Source of the DNA: Gemmatimonadales bacterium
GTDB taxonomy: Bacteria; Gemmatimonadota; Gemmatimonadetes; Palauibacterales; Palauibacteraceae
Assembly: GCA_009840115.1 (NCBI GenBank)
Contig: VXOJ01000011.1
Location: 62,001 to 126,000 of the forward strand
Direction of reading: 5' to 3'
DNA length: 64,000 nt
This document shows positions 17,317-24,577 of this stretch, one piece after another. Under the pieces are notes generated by a model that was not told the origin of the DNA, searched no databases, and saw nothing but the letters and a program-made list of their open reading frames with translations. Position numbers and translations under genes: made by a program. How positions within the stretch are numbered: the stretch's first letter is position 1; every line of letters starts with the position of its first letter.

Positions 17317-17320
<4 letters not shown>
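16337..17320 (-). CDS. Bat-operon single-pass membrane protein (DUF4381-like)
   Basis: 327 residues from ATG 17320, which overlaps the DUF58 stop (ATGA). A signal peptide (AVVVGLLLACGALGAGG) leads into a beta-rich BatD-like domain (VTIEPDTTEIHVGDPLALRL), one TM near residues 160-185 (NWLLLWPWLLLAVVLAGGGY), an Arg-rich stop-transfer and a cytoplasmic helical domain (KPYHVEVSRIIRAYLEGRYR, then AFERFLDACDLVKFAKWRPD). This resembles the DUF4381-type proteins often found between the DUF58 and batA genes. No enzymatic motif is seen. It probably belongs to the MoxR-Bat membrane complex. Confidence 0.75.
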
Positions 17321-18192
<872 letters not shown>

Positions 18193-18222
18193 CCCTCGAT
18201 CCCCTCCAATCCCCCCGGATCC

Positions 18223-19212
18223 CTAGGGGACCTCGACGCTGTCGAGGATCCGGTTCACCACGTCTTCGCTCGTGACTTCCTCGGCCTCGGCCTCGTAGGT
18301 GACGAGCACGCGGTGCCGCAGGACATCGAGGGCGACGGAGCGCACGTCCTCCGGCGTCACGTAGCCCCGGTGCCGCAGGAAGGCGTGTGCCCGCGCCGTG
18401 CGCGCGAGGCAGATGCTGGCTCTGGGCGACGCGCCGTAGGCGATGAGGTCCGCGAGGTCGTCGAGTCCGTGGTCGGCCGGCGCGCGCGAAGCGAAGACCA
18501 GTTCCACGATGTACCGTTCGACCTGCCGGTCCATGTAGATGAGGTCGACGGCGCCGCGCGCCCGGAGAATCTCGTCCGGCGTGACGACCGTCTGCGGCTC
18601 GGGCGCGGACCCGACGCCCATGCGCCGCATGATCTCCAGCTCTTCCTCCTTGTCGGGATACCCGATGGAGAGCTTGAGCATGAAGCGGTCCACCTGCGCC
18701 TCGGGGAGCGGGTACGTCCCTTCCTGCTCGATCGGGTTCTGCGTCGCGAGGACGAGGAACGGGTCGTCGAGCCGGAAGGTCTCGTCCCCGATCGTGACCG
18801 TCCGTTCCTGCATCGCCTCGAGGAGGGCGGACTGGACCTTGGCGGGGGATCGGTTGATCTCGTCGGCGAGGATGATGTTGGAGAAGATCGGACCCTTCCG
18901 GGTCTGGAACTCGCTCCGCTTGGGGTCGAAGATCAGCGTTCCAATGAGGTCGGCCGGGAGGAGATCCGGCGTGAACTGTATCCTCTGGAAGCCGGTGTCG
19001 ATCGCCTGCGCGAGCGTGCGCACGGTGAGGGTCTTCGCCAATCCCGGCACCCCTTCCATGAGCACGTGGCCATCGGCGAGCAGGCCGATGAGCAGCCGCT
19101 CGACCATGGTTCGCTGCCCCACGATGACCCGCCCCACCTCGTCGACGAGCCGCTCCACGAAAGCGCTTTGCTCGCGGATCTTCTCCTGTATCGCTTCGAT
19201 GTCGTGACTCAC
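18223..19212 (-). CDS. moxR: MoxR-family AAA+ ATPase
   Basis: 329 residues from GTG 19212. The AAA+ motifs are all present: Walker A GVPGLAKT near residue 55, Walker B NIILADEINRSPAKVQSALL, sensor 1 VLATQNPIEQEGTYPLPEAQ and the DRF arginine-finger region that follows, with a C-terminal lid domain. MoxR ATPases act as chaperones in assembling or activating VWA-containing partners. This is the first gene of the minus-strand bat operon, so the promoter should lie in 19213-19437, shared with the divergent oxidase gene; I could not place it. Confidence 0.93.
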   Translation of the reverse strand: MSHDIEAIQEKIREQSAFVERLVDEVGRVIVGQRTMVERLLIGLLADGHVLMEGVPGLAKTLTVRTLAQAIDTGFQRIQFTPDLLPADLIGTLIFDPKRSEFQTRKGPIFSNIILADEINRSPAKVQSALLEAMQERTVTIGDETFRLDDPFLVLATQNPIEQEGTYPLPEAQVDRFMLKLSIGYPDKEEELEIMRRMGVGSAPEPQTVVTPDEILRARGAVDLIYMDRQVERYIVELVFASRAPADHGLDDLADLIAYGASPRASICLARTARAHAFLRHRGYVTPEDVRSVALDVLRHRVLVTYEAEAEEVTSEDVVNRILDSVEVP

Positions 19213-19356
19213 CGCGGTGCGTTCCTCTCCTCTCGAATCGTCTCTCGAATGATCTGGCGCGAAGCTCTCGAACAGCCCCGGATACCCGGCACCGATGGGG
19301 ATCGGCGCTTGAAAGACATCTTATCGAATTTCGGCGTTGCCCGAACGGTTTTCGGT

Positions 19357-19376
19357 GCCCCCGCGTTGACGGGGGC
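19357..19376 (+). promoter_or_regulatory. Leader hairpin 1 upstream of the hydroxy-acid oxidase gene
   Basis: GCCCCCG (19357-19363) and CGGGGGC (19370-19376) form a perfect 7-base stem with the 6-base loop CGTTGA. It lies in the 225-base divergent gap between moxR and the oxidase. It could be an attenuator-type hairpin or an operator; no U-tract follows. Confidence 0.4.
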
Positions 19377-19403
19377 CGTGGCGGCGGGCACCGTGAATCC
19401 AGA

Positions 19404-19420
19404 CACTCCGTCGCGGAGTG
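19404..19420 (+). promoter_or_regulatory. Leader hairpin 2 just before the oxidase ribosome binding site
   Basis: CACTCCG (19404-19410) and CGGAGTG (19414-19420) form a perfect 7-base stem with a TCG loop, seven bases before the GGGAG ribosome binding site of the gene at 19438. Its place suggests possible control of translation, or an operator half-site pair. Confidence 0.4.
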
Positions 19421-19437
19421 CCAACCGGGAGCGCCGA

Positions 19438-20688
19438 ATGTACGACACGCCGGAGCCGGGATCGGAATCGAAGGCCGTCCACCGTCGGGACCTCCTCCGC
19501 TGGCTTGCCGCCAGCCCCCTCCTTACCGCCTTCGCCGGGTGTGACCTGGGCCTCGTCGGGCACGCAATGGCACAGGAGGCGCCCGCGCGGTCGCTCGACA
19601 ACCTCGTCGGGTCGGCGCAGGAGGCGCTCGATGTCTTCGACCTGGAGAAGGTGGCCGCGCAGACGGTTCCGACGGCTCACTGGGGGTACATCAAGACGGG
19701 CGTCGACGGGGAGGGGACGCAGGCGAACAACCGGGCCTCGCTGGAGCGGATCTACATCCGCGCGCGCCGGCTGGTCGACGTCTCGAACCTCGACATGCGC
19801 GTCTCGATGTTCGGGCGCGAGTGGCCGACGCCGCTCATGATCGCGCCGGCGGGGAGCCAGGTCGCCTTCCACCGCGATGGTGAGCTTGCGACCGCACGAG
19901 CGGCCGCGGCCCGCACCCACCTGCAGACGCTCTCATCGGTGAGTTCCACGGGGGTCGAGGCGGTGAACGAGGCGCGGGGGGAGCCGGTCTGGTACCAGCT
20001 CTACGCGCCCCGCCACTGGAACGCGACGGTCGCGCTCGTGAACCGCGTCCGCGAAGCCGGCTGCCCCGTCATCGTGCTCACGGTCGATCTCCTCGGCGGA
20101 AGCAACCGGCTCACGCTGGAGCGCTACCGGCGGATCGACGACCGCAACTGCGAGAGCTGTCACCGGAGCGGCGGCCGCGCGGACCCCGTCAAACCGATGT
20201 ACGAGGGGCTGCCCCAGGGCCCGCCGGACAGCGGCGGCCCCACCATGACGTGGGACTACGTGCACCGCCTGCGCGACATCACGGACCAGCGGATCGTCGT
20301 GAAGGGACTCGTGACCCGCGAAGATGCGGAACTCGCGCTCGAGCACGGCGTGGACGGGATCTGGGTCTCGAACCACGGCGGCCGCGCGGAAGGCAGCGGC
20401 CGCGCGACGATCGACGCGCTTCCCGAGATCGCGGAGACGGTGGCCGGCGAGGTGCCGATCATCGTCGACGGAGGCTTCCGCCGCGGCACGGACATCTTCA
20501 AGGGCCTCGCGCGCGGCGCGACGGCGGTGGCGATCGGGCGTCCCTACCTGTGGGGCCTCGGGGCCTTCGGCCAGGCGGGCGTCGAGCGGGTGCTGGAAAT
20601 CCTGATCGAGGAGCTGCGGATCACGATGGGCGCCGTCGGGACGCCGTCACTCGCCGACATCGGCCCCCACTCCATCGGCGTCGACTGA
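19438..20688 (+). CDS. Tat-exported FMN-dependent alpha-hydroxy-acid oxidase/dehydrogenase with a CxxCH motif
   Basis: 416 residues from ATG 19438, with GGGAG upstream. The N-terminus has a twin-Arg motif (HRRDLLRWLA, R16/R17) and a lipobox ending at Cys35 (LLTAFAGC). The body is the FMN TIM barrel of the glycolate/lactate oxidase family: a PLMIAPAGSQVAFHRDGE strand, QLYAPRHWNATVALV, VIVLTVDLLGG, RIVVKGLVTREDAELALEHG, then the catalytic His in WVSNHGGRAEG and VPIIVDGGFRRGTDIFKGLA. Between barrel strands sits an insertion with CESCH (C238, C241, H242), a c-type heme signature absent from ordinary family members. It may pass electrons to a heme rather than to oxygen. The substrate is unknown. 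Confidence 0.88.
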   Translation: MYDTPEPGSESKAVHRRDLLRWLAASPLLTAFAGCDLGLVGHAMAQEAPARSLDNLVGSAQEALDVFDLEKVAAQTVPTAHWGYIKTGVDGEGTQANNRASLERIYIRARRLVDVSNLDMRVSMFGREWPTPLMIAPAGSQVAFHRDGELATARAAAARTHLQTLSSVSSTGVEAVNEARGEPVWYQLYAPRHWNATVALVNRVREAGCPVIVLTVDLLGGSNRLTLERYRRIDDRNCESCHRSGGRADPVKPMYEGLPQGPPDSGGPTMTWDYVHRLRDITDQRIVVKGLVTREDAELALEHGVDGIWVSNHGGRAEGSGRATIDALPEIAETVAGEVPIIVDGGFRRGTDIFKGLARGATAVAIGRPYLWGLGAFGQAGVERVLEILIEELRITMGAVGTPSLADIGPHSIGVD

Positions 20689-20713
20689 CGAAGCGGAGCT
20701 TCCCGGCGGGCTA

Positions 20714-21358
20714 CTAGCGCGTGCCTCGCCGCTGCATTTCCGTCGTGTAGTACTCCCAGAGCAGCCGCGCCGCCACGCTCCGCCAGGGTCGCCAGCGCCG
20801 GGCGATGTCGCGGAGCGTCTTCTCGGCGGGTCGCTGCTCGAGGCCGAGCGCGTGTCCCGCCGCGTTTCGCAGTGCAAGGTCGCCCGCCGGGAAGACATCG
20901 CTGTGTCCGGCGCAGAAGAGCAGGTAGACCTCGGCCGTCCATACGCCGATGCCCTTGAGGGCCGTCATGGCCGCGATGGACGCCTCGGCCGGCATGAGGC
21001 AGAGCGCCTGCGGATCGAGACGGCCGCTTTGAACCGCCTCGGCGGCGCCCTTGAGCGTCGCCTCCTTGGACCGGGACAGCCCGATCCGGCGACATTGCGC
21101 ATCGGAGAGCCCGGCGACCTGCGCAGGCTCGCAACCCTCCGCTTCCTGGACGAGCCGCTCCCAGATCGCGGCGGCCGCCGCCTTCGAAACCATCTGCGCA
21201 ACGATGGTTCGGGCAAGGCCCTCGAAGCCCGGAGCCCTTCGCCGCAACGGCACGGGCCCTGCCTTTTCGACAACCTCCGCGAGCCGTCCGTCGATCCGCA
21301 CCAACGCCTCGAGGCCCACCGCGATATCGTCCGGCGTTTCTATCGTTCTTCCCTGCAT
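20714..21358 (-). CDS. DNA-3-methyladenine glycosylase II family protein (HhH-GPD)
   Basis: 214 residues. HhH-GPD features are present: GLARTIVAQMVSKAAAAAIW in the first helical domain, the helix-hairpin-helix LKGIGVWTAEVYLLF, and the catalytic Asp in FPAGDLALRNAAGHAL, followed by a WRPWRSVAARLLWEYY helix. This is the AlkA/MagIII-type catalytic domain without the N-terminal domain of E. coli AlkA. It excises alkylated purines as the first step of base-excision repair. It converges on the oxidase gene (25 bases between stops) and is divergent from the gene at 21439. Confidence 0.9.
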   Translation of the reverse strand: MQGRTIETPDDIAVGLEALVRIDGRLAEVVEKAGPVPLRRRAPGFEGLARTIVAQMVSKAAAAAIWERLVQEAEGCEPAQVAGLSDAQCRRIGLSRSKEATLKGAAEAVQSGRLDPQALCLMPAEASIAAMTALKGIGVWTAEVYLLFCAGHSDVFPAGDLALRNAAGHALGLEQRPAEKTLRDIARRWRPWRSVAARLLWEYYTTEMQRRGTR

Positions 21359-21438
21359 TCTCCCCCTCCGCGCGTTCCCGCGGGAACGTTTCGACGCGCT
21401 CTCTGGCCGATCCGTGTGCCTGACATCAGTCTTATTGC

Positions 21439-22713
21439 GTGAAACGTCGAACGCTGATCAAGACCGTGGGCGCCGCGGCGCTGGGCTCGAGCCTCGGCGC
21501 GTGCTCCCCCGCGTGGCGCCGTTTTCCGCCCGGCCCCACCGCCTCGAGCCTCCCCCTCCTCCGCGTCGCGCCGGACCGCGTCATCCGGACCTCCGTGGGT
21601 CTCAGGCCCTTCCGGCCCGCCGGGTTCCGCGTGGCCGCGGAGCGGCTGGACGAGAAGACCGTCATCCACAACTACGGCCACGGCGGCGCGGGGATCTCCC
21701 TTTCGTGGGGGACGGGACTGCTCGTGTCCGAACTGGCCGAACCTCATCCTTCGAGGCAAGCCGCCGTCATCGGGGCGGGCGCCGTCGGCCTCGCCACCGC
21801 GCGGCAGCTTCAGCGCCGCGGGTTCGACGTGACCATCCACGCGCGCGCCCTCCCGCCCGACACGACCTCGAACATGGCCTATGCCGGGTTCTCGCCGCTC
21901 TCCAACCTCGTGTCGGCGCCCGAACGGACCCCGGCCTTCGACACCCAGTTCGACCGGGCCGTCCGCGCCTCCTACGAGCAGATGCAACGGCTCGCGGGCG
22001 CCGGACGCGGCGTGTCGTGGATGACCACGTACACCTGGACGAACCGCCTCACGGGTCGGCGGGTGGAAGATCCCGGACTCGACGAGACCGAGAGCGGCCT
22101 CGACCCGGGCCTCGACGTGGGCCCCACCGTGCTGCAGCCGGGAGAACACCCCTTCCCCGGCACCTATGCCCTCCGCCGGCCGACCCTCCGCATCGAGCCG
22201 TCGATCTATCTGGACCGGCTGATGGAGGAGTTCCTCCTCTTCGGCGGACGCGTGCGGATCCGGGATTTCGCGACACCCCGCGACCTCATGTCGCTCGACG
22301 AACCGCTCATCGCCAACTGTACGGGTCTCGGCTCGCGGGCCCTGTTCGGCGACGAGACGATGACCCCCATCAAGGGCCAACTCACGTTTCTCGCCCCGCA
22401 GCCCGGCATCGACTACAGCCTCGAAGGCAGCGCACCGGGCGGCGGCCGCATCGGGATCCTGCCGCGTTCGGACGGGATCGCACTCGGACACGTGATGGAG
22501 CGCGGCGACTGGAGCCTCGAACCGATCGAGGAGGCGATCGCGACGCGGCTCGACCGCGCGGGCCGCCTCGTGGCGGCGATGGCGGACCACCCCTCCGGAC
22601 TCGGCGGGGTCGCCGCCGCCCCGCGGTTACCCGCGATGCGCGCCGCGCTCGAACACGACGCCGTCCCGGCGACTCCGCCCCCGGTCGAGAGCTTCTACGA
22701 CATTGAGTTCTAG
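21439..22713 (+). CDS. Tat-type lipoprotein FAD-dependent D-amino-acid oxidase homologue with permuted domain order
   Basis: 424 residues from GTG 21439. The leader KRRTLIKTVGAAALGSSLGA ends in a lipobox Cys22 and carries a twin-Arg-like motif. The signature usually found at the C-terminus of D-amino-acid oxidases, GLRPFRP (54-60) and VIHNYGHGGAGISLSWG (75-91), comes first. The FAD-binding Rossmann motif VIGAGAVGLATARQLQRRG, usually N-terminal, follows at 110-128. The middle elements (LIANCTGLGSRALFG, IKGQLTFLAPQ, GRIGILPRSDGIALGH) keep their normal order. All FAD and substrate motifs are thus present in a circularly permuted order. Expected reaction: D-amino acid to 2-oxo acid, ammonia and reduced acceptor, outside the cytoplasm. 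Its TAG stop shares CTAG with the convergent merR gene. Confidence 0.85.
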   Translation: MKRRTLIKTVGAAALGSSLGACSPAWRRFPPGPTASSLPLLRVAPDRVIRTSVGLRPFRPAGFRVAAERLDEKTVIHNYGHGGAGISLSWGTGLLVSELAEPHPSRQAAVIGAGAVGLATARQLQRRGFDVTIHARALPPDTTSNMAYAGFSPLSNLVSAPERTPAFDTQFDRAVRASYEQMQRLAGAGRGVSWMTTYTWTNRLTGRRVEDPGLDETESGLDPGLDVGPTVLQPGEHPFPGTYALRRPTLRIEPSIYLDRLMEEFLLFGGRVRIRDFATPRDLMSLDEPLIANCTGLGSRALFGDETMTPIKGQLTFLAPQPGIDYSLEGSAPGGGRIGILPRSDGIALGHVMERGDWSLEPIEEAIATRLDRAGRLVAAMADHPSGLGGVAAAPRLPAMRAALEHDAVPATPPPVESFYDIEF

Positions 22714-23381
22714 CCGTCCGACAGCCGTTCGCGAATCCTGCGCCCGATGGCCTCGAGCACTGCGGCGTCTTCATCCGCGACACCGCGGACCGAGAGCGTG
22801 ACGCCGGACGCAATCTCGATCCGCGCCCATCTTTCCACCCCACCCACGAGGTCGGCGCCGCAGTCCGCCACCTCCCGGAGCGCAATCAGCAACGCGGCCA
22901 GCTCCGGATCGTCGGCGGGAGACGCCGCCGCGCGAGGCCAGTCCGCTTCCCCCTCTCGCACCATCAGCCGGTCCTCGAGGGCCGCATGCCGCGCTTGGGG
23001 GGCGGCGAAGACGGCCGGCGCCTCCGGCCGTTCCGCCGCGTCCGCCGTTCGTAGCGGGGAACCCGTTCCGGTGGACGAGCCGGAGAGGAGGTCGGCGGTC
23101 ACGGCGATCCGTCCGTCCGCCACGCCCGCGATCAGTTCCGGCGACGATCCCTCGAACACGGCCCCGATCTCGCGGAGCGGGGTCGCGGGCACACTCCCCG
23201 CCCCCTCCGCGTCGCGGACCCGTCGAATGAAGAGGAGGCGGTCCCGCACGAGCTTCGGATAGCGGGTCTTCGGCCCCCTCCGGCCGACGCGCGGAAGCAG
23301 TCCGACCTGCACGTAGTAGGCGATCGTGCGTCGGCTGAACCCCGTCTCCTCCTCCAACTCCCGGGCCGTGTAACTGCGCAT
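22710..23381 (-). CDS. MerR-family transcriptional regulator
   Basis: 223 residues. The N-terminal winged helix is typical of MerR (RSYTARELEEETGFSRRTIAYYVQVGLLP, here described as residues 2-30), with the wing around PKTRYPKLVRDRLLFIRRVR. A variable Gly/Ala-rich linker follows, then a C-terminal domain (about 160-223: ELAALLIALREVADCGADLV, SGVTLSVRG) with no metal-binding Cys cluster. It is divergent from the ARPP-1 gene, with only 127 bases between them, packed with repeats. It therefore probably regulates itself and that gene. The signal is unknown. Confidence 0.85.
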   Translation of the reverse strand: MRSYTARELEEETGFSRRTIAYYVQVGLLPRVGRRGPKTRYPKLVRDRLLFIRRVRDAEGAGSVPATPLREIGAVFEGSSPELIAGVADGRIAVTADLLSGSSTGTGSPLRTADAAERPEAPAVFAAPQARHAALEDRLMVREGEADWPRAAASPADDPELAALLIALREVADCGADLVGGVERWARIEIASGVTLSVRGVADEDAAVLEAIGRRIRERLSDG

Positions 23382-23416
23382 GCCGTTTCCGCCGTTCCAG
23401 TTCTGAGTGACGTATA

Positions 23417-23436
23417 CTGTCGTTTACAGACGACAG
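23417..23436. promoter_or_regulatory. Candidate MerR operator: inverted repeat in the divergent merR/ARPP-1 region
   Basis: CTGTCG (23417-23422) and CGACAG (23431-23436) are inverted around TTTACAGA. Related elements nearby are ACTGTC at 23416 and again at 23464, TGTCAG at 23446 with its complement CTGACA at 23485, and CTGT-CA-ACAG at 23465-23474. This density of TGTC/GACA elements within 80 bases suggests regulator binding. Confidence 0.55.
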
Positions 23437-23439
23437 CCG

Positions 23440-23468
23440 TTGACTTGTCAGAATCTCCCCGTTACTGT
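23440..23468 (+). promoter_or_regulatory. Candidate sigma-70-like promoter for the ARPP-1 gene
   Basis: TTGACT (23440-23445) and TACTGT (23463-23468) have the standard 17-base spacing and would start transcription about 35 bases before the ATG at 23509. The -10 box lies within the CTGTCAACAG element, so a bound regulator would overlap it. Confidence 0.5.
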
Positions 23469-23508
23469 CAACAGCGTATCAACACTGACAATATCAAGGA
23501 GGGGAGAC

Positions 23509-24516
23509 ATGAACCAGATCACGACCGCCATCGCCGGCCTCGAGGTCGGCGAACCGACCTTCCGCGGCGGCCTCACGGTGTTCCCCCTGCTTTCCCGGGA
23601 GACCTCGGACCTCGACTACCTGCTGCTGGGAGACGGGCTTCGCGAGGACCGCGTCGTCGTGCGCGAGGTATCCATGGGGGGCAGCGTCCCCGACCTCGAG
23701 GTGGAAAACCGGTCCGACCGTCCCCTGCTCATCGTGGACGGCGAGGAACTCGTCGGCGCCAAGCAGAACCGGGTCGCCAACCTCACGATGCTGCTTCCCG
23801 CCGGGAAGACGACGATCATCCCGGTCTCGTGCGTGGAACAGGGCCGCTGGTCGTACGACCGCCCCGGGTTCCAGGTGACGAACCGGATGCACTTCGCGAG
23901 CGGGCGCGCGGAGCGATACGCGAGCGTGCAGGAGTCGATGCGGAGCGAGGGGACGCGGCGCTCCGACCAGAGCCGGGTGTGGAGTTCGATCGACGACAAG
24001 GCCGCGGCGATGGAAGCCCCATCGGAGACGGGCGCGATGAGCGAGATCTTCGAGCGCCACGCGGCGGCGCTGGACGACTACGTCCGGGGAGTGGAGGCGG
24101 CTCCGGATCAACTCGGCGCCATCTTCGCGGTGGCGGGCGGCAACTACGGACTGGACCTCTTCGACCGTCACGCCACCCTCGCCGCGTTCCTCCCCAGGCT
24201 CGTGCGAAGCTACGGCGTCGACGCGCTGGAACGGCGCTCGGAGGGGGGCACGGCGGCGCCGGCCTCCGCGGCGCGGGACTTCCTCGACCGCTTGCGAGCG
24301 GGCTCCTTCGATCAGCACCCGGCGGTCGGCCTCGGGCGCGATGTGGGAATCGTCGCCGAACGCGCCATCGGAGGCGCGCTCGTCGCAGACGACACCATCG
24401 TGCACCTGACGGGGTTTTCCAACCCCCGGGCCGGCCGCGCCGAGCGCGCCGGAGAGCAGGTGTATGCGAACTACCACCAGAGGCGCGACGCCCTCCGCCG
24501 ACGGCACGCGAGCTAG
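23509..24516 (+). CDS. ARPP-1 domain protein (DUF6569-like)
   Basis: 335 residues from ATG 23509, with an excellent AAGGAGGGGAGAC ribosome binding site. No signal peptide or TM. The family features are LEVGEPTFRGGLTVFPLL near the start, VENRSDRPLLIVDGEELVGA, KQNRVANLTMLLPAGKTTII and PVSCVEQGRWSY, with a C-terminal IGGALVADDTIVHLTGF. This matches the ARG-and-Rhodanese-Phosphatase-superfamily-associated domain, whose biochemical role is not established. It faces a MerR gene across a repeat-rich promoter region, so it is probably induced by that regulator. Confidence 0.8.
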   Translation: MNQITTAIAGLEVGEPTFRGGLTVFPLLSRETSDLDYLLLGDGLREDRVVVREVSMGGSVPDLEVENRSDRPLLIVDGEELVGAKQNRVANLTMLLPAGKTTIIPVSCVEQGRWSYDRPGFQVTNRMHFASGRAERYASVQESMRSEGTRRSDQSRVWSSIDDKAAAMEAPSETGAMSEIFERHAAALDDYVRGVEAAPDQLGAIFAVAGGNYGLDLFDRHATLAAFLPRLVRSYGVDALERRSEGGTAAPASAARDFLDRLRAGSFDQHPAVGLGRDVGIVAERAIGGALVADDTIVHLTGFSNPRAGRAERAGEQVYANYHQRRDALRRRHAS

Positions 24517-24529
24517 TACCTTACGCGAC

Positions 24530-24547
24530 CCGCCAGCGCGTTGGCGG
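24530..24547 (+). terminator. Short hairpin between the ARPP-1 and MFS genes
   Basis: CCGCCA (24530-24535) and TGGCGG (24542-24547) pair around a GCGCGT loop, 13 bases after the ARPP-1 stop. No T-run follows, so it may be a weak terminator or only a pause or processing site. Confidence 0.35.
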
Positions 24548-24577
24548 CGTTCCGGCTAACGATCGCGTGGAGGACGG

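Noticed and set aside
20690-20702. GAAGC-GGA-GCTTC hairpin between the oxidase and glycosylase genes
   Set aside because: A 5-base stem with a 3-base loop and no T-run is too weak to call a terminator.
24530-24547. Strong rho-independent terminator after the ARPP-1 gene
   Set aside because: The stem is only six base pairs and no T-run follows, so it is kept only as a low-confidence hairpin.
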